A stretch of DNA of 34,025 nt from Flavobacteriales bacterium (GTDB taxonomy: Bacteria > Bacteroidota > Bacteroidia > Flavobacteriales > Flavobacteriaceae), in assembly GCA_004214175.1 (NCBI GenBank), contig SGZH01000014.1, positions 1-34,025 on the forward strand. Reading direction: 5' to 3'. The notes under the pieces were generated by a model. The model had not been told where the DNA came from. It made no database searches and saw only the letters and a program-made list of their open reading frames with translations. Of this stretch, positions 32,465 through 34,025 are shown one piece after another (the stretch's first letter is position 1; each line of letters opens with the position of its first letter). A program made the position numbers and the translations under genes.

Positions 32465-33433
32465 ATGTCAAGAATTTTAACAGGGATACAAAGTACAGGA
32501 ACCCCTCATCTAGGGAATTTATTAGGAGCTATTTTACCTGCCATTAAGATGGCAAATAACCCAAGTAACGAATCCTTTTTATTTATTGCAGATTTACACT
32601 CATTAACTCAAATTAAGGATGCTAAATTAATACAGGATAATACTTATAGTACTGCAGCAGCTTGGTTAGCATTTGGATTAAATCTAGAAAAGACTGTTTT
32701 TTATCGTCAAAGTGATGTCCCACAAGTATCAGAGTTATCATGGTATTTAAGTTGTTTTTTTCCATATCAAAGATTAACATTAGCACATTCATTCAAAGAT
32801 AAAGCAGACCGATTGGAGGATGTAAATTCGGGATTATTCACCTATCCGATGTTGATGGCAGCCGACATACTATTGTACGACGCTAATATTGTTCCAGTAG
32901 GTAAGGATCAGCTTCAGCATCTTGAAATGACAAGAGATGTTGCGTCAAGATTTCATAGTAAAATGGGAGAAACATTTGTTATGCCTGACGCAAAAGTGCA
33001 AGAAAACACCATGCTTATTCCAGGAACTGATGGTGCAAAAATGAGTAAATCAAAAAACAATATTATCAATATATTTTTAAATGATAAAAAATTAAGAAAA
33101 CAAATCATGGGAATACAAACAGATAGTATCTCTATGGAAGATCCCAAAAACCCAGATGCTTGTAATGTTTTTAAATTGTTTAAATTAATAGCTTCTCCAA
33201 ATGAAATAGCTAGTATGAAAGCGAATTATGAAGGAGGAAATTATGGGTATGGACATGCTAAACAAGCTTTATTTGAATTACTCATTAAAAAGTTTTCAAA
33301 AGAAAGAGAAACCTATAATTACTATATGGAAAATTTATCAGAAGTAGATAAAGCATTAGAAATTGGCGCCAAAAAGGCTTCATTTGTAGCTAATGAAGTA
33401 CTTTCAAGAGTTCGAAAAAAACTTGGTTATTAA
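32465..33433 (+). CDS. trpS: Tryptophan--tRNA ligase
   Basis: Class I aminoacyl-tRNA synthetase charging tRNA-Trp. The 322-residue length is normal. The HIGH-like motif is in GIQSTGTPHLGNLLGAI (7-23, T-P-H-L-G-N), the KMSKS loop is GAKMSKSKNN (about 194-203) and the central DLHSL, MAADILLYDANIVPVGKDQ segment belongs to the Trp family. The stop codon is separated by one base from the dprA stop on the other strand, so the two genes converge with no room for a terminator. Confidence 0.97.
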   Translation: MSRILTGIQSTGTPHLGNLLGAILPAIKMANNPSNESFLFIADLHSLTQIKDAKLIQDNTYSTAAAWLAFGLNLEKTVFYRQSDVPQVSELSWYLSCFFPYQRLTLAHSFKDKADRLEDVNSGLFTYPMLMAADILLYDANIVPVGKDQLQHLEMTRDVASRFHSKMGETFVMPDAKVQENTMLIPGTDGAKMSKSKNNIINIFLNDKKLRKQIMGIQTDSISMEDPKNPDACNVFKLFKLIASPNEIASMKANYEGGNYGYGHAKQALFELLIKKFSKERETYNYYMENLSEVDKALEIGAKKASFVANEVLSRVRKKLGY

Positions 33434-33434
33434 A

Positions 33435-34025
33435 CTAAACAATTTTAAACACTTTACCTGGCAGAGGTCTTATTATTCCCTTTAACTCCAATGATAATAA
33501 AACAGCTGCTAATTTATAGGTTGGAATATCACATTCAATAGAAATGACATCGAGTAACGCTTTTTCTTTTTCTTTTAAATAATTAAAAACTACATTTTCA
33601 TCCTTGCTAAGTTTTTCGAATAATGGTATTTGCGATTTCTTTATGGCTTTGTTCTCCATTTCCCAGCCTAACATATAGATTAAATCTGCAGCACTAGTAA
33701 TTAAATGTGCTTGTTGCGTTTTAATAAGGTTATTACACCCTTTGCTTTGCTCATCATTTGCTCTACCAGGTAATGCAAACACCTCTCTGTGATACGAATT
33801 TGCAATATCTGCAGTAACAAGACTTCCTCCTTTTTCCGCAGACTCAATAATTATAGTTGCCTCTGATATCCCAGCTATGATTCTATTTCTTTTTAAAAAA
33901 TTATTTTTAGTAAAGGGATCACTACTCCAAAATTCAGATATAAAGCCACCATTTTTTAAAACGTTGTTGACGTGTTTAGTATGAATTTTTGGATAAATTT
34001 GGTTGTGACCATGCGCAAGACATGC
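33435..34025 (-). CDS. dprA: DNA-processing protein DprA, C-terminal part
   Basis: Loads RecA on incoming single-stranded DNA during transformation and is widespread also in bacteria without known competence. Only the last 196 residues are in the window; the reading frame is open to the edge at 34025. The Rossmann-like core shows AHGHNQIYP, FLKRNRIIAGIS, ESAEKGGSLVTADIANSYHREVFALPGR and SKGCNNLI, all family hallmarks. The C-terminal winged-helix part begins near LSKDENVVFNYLKE. The GTG at 33782 lies inside the gene and is not a start. Its neighbour trpS converges with a one-base gap. Confidence 0.95.
   Translation of the reverse strand, partial: ACLAHGHNQIYPKIHTKHVNNVLKNGGFISEFWSSDPFTKNNFLKRNRIIAGISEATIIIESAEKGGSLVTADIANSYHREVFALPGRANDEQSKGCNNLIKTQQAHLITSAADLIYMLGWEMENKAIKKSQIPLFEKLSKDENVVFNYLKEKEKALLDVISIECDIPTYKLAAVLLSLELKGIIRPLPGKVFKIV

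Noticed and set aside
33435-33782. A short 115-codon protein at the right end
   Set aside because: The frame is open upstream to the window edge and encodes continuous DprA sequence; the GTG at 33782 is an internal valine codon.

Overview
The window is 34 kb of AT-rich chromosomal DNA (about one third G+C by eye) from a member of the Bacteroidota, almost certainly a Flavobacteriaceae-type bacterium. The evidence is a gliding-motility lipoprotein gene (gldH), a RicT gene of the Cys-rich Bacteroidota type, an OmpA protein with thrombospondin type-3 calcium repeats, a sigma factor followed by an anti-sigma/beta-barrel hybrid, and many intergenic matches to the Bacteroidota promoter (TTG or TTTG, 17-23 nt, TAnnTTTG). 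It looks like core chromosome. I see no insertion sequence, prophage, tRNA, rRNA or CRISPR array.

Layout. 1-4375: purN, an RNase H with a viroplasmin-type N-terminus, a PfkB-family sugar kinase and a long, divergent PurF (purine and phosphosugar theme). 4376-6027: an unrecognised helix-turn-helix plus helical protein (minus strand), with tandem boxes at its promoter and a 300-bp gap that may hold a small RNA ending at a perfect hairpin. 6028-16276: Mn-type superoxide dismutase (minus), then an AddA-like helicase-nuclease, kbl, ompA, an AddB-like nuclease and an alpha/beta hydrolase; the two halves of the presumed double-strand-break repair enzyme are separated by kbl and ompA. 16265-22808: a small minus-strand protein, a GNAT acetyltransferase, a MATE exporter, queD, lpxH, a saccharopine-dehydrogenase-like enzyme and a fused oligopeptide ABC ATPase. 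22830-28185 (minus): scoA-scoB, preceded on the same strand by the tightly overlapping ricT-gldH-PBP1A operon. 28389-34025: recA, an ECF-like sigma factor, its anti-sigma/barrel partner, plsC (minus), trpS, and the 3' part of dprA (minus), cut by the window edge.

Functional links. recA, the AddA/AddB-like pair and dprA all serve recombination. lpxH, PBP1A, OmpA, plsC and gldH serve the cell envelope. purN and the PurF paralog belong to purine chemistry. The most unusual items are the PurF paralog without Fe-S ligands, the AddB-like protein without a Walker A motif or a C-terminal Cys cluster, addB starting directly behind a strong terminator, the orphan regulator with its tandem ATGTATCA boxes, the candidate small RNA, the single-chain anti-sigma/outer-membrane barrel, and several genes whose start codons sit on or 4 nt behind a TAnnTTTG promoter box.
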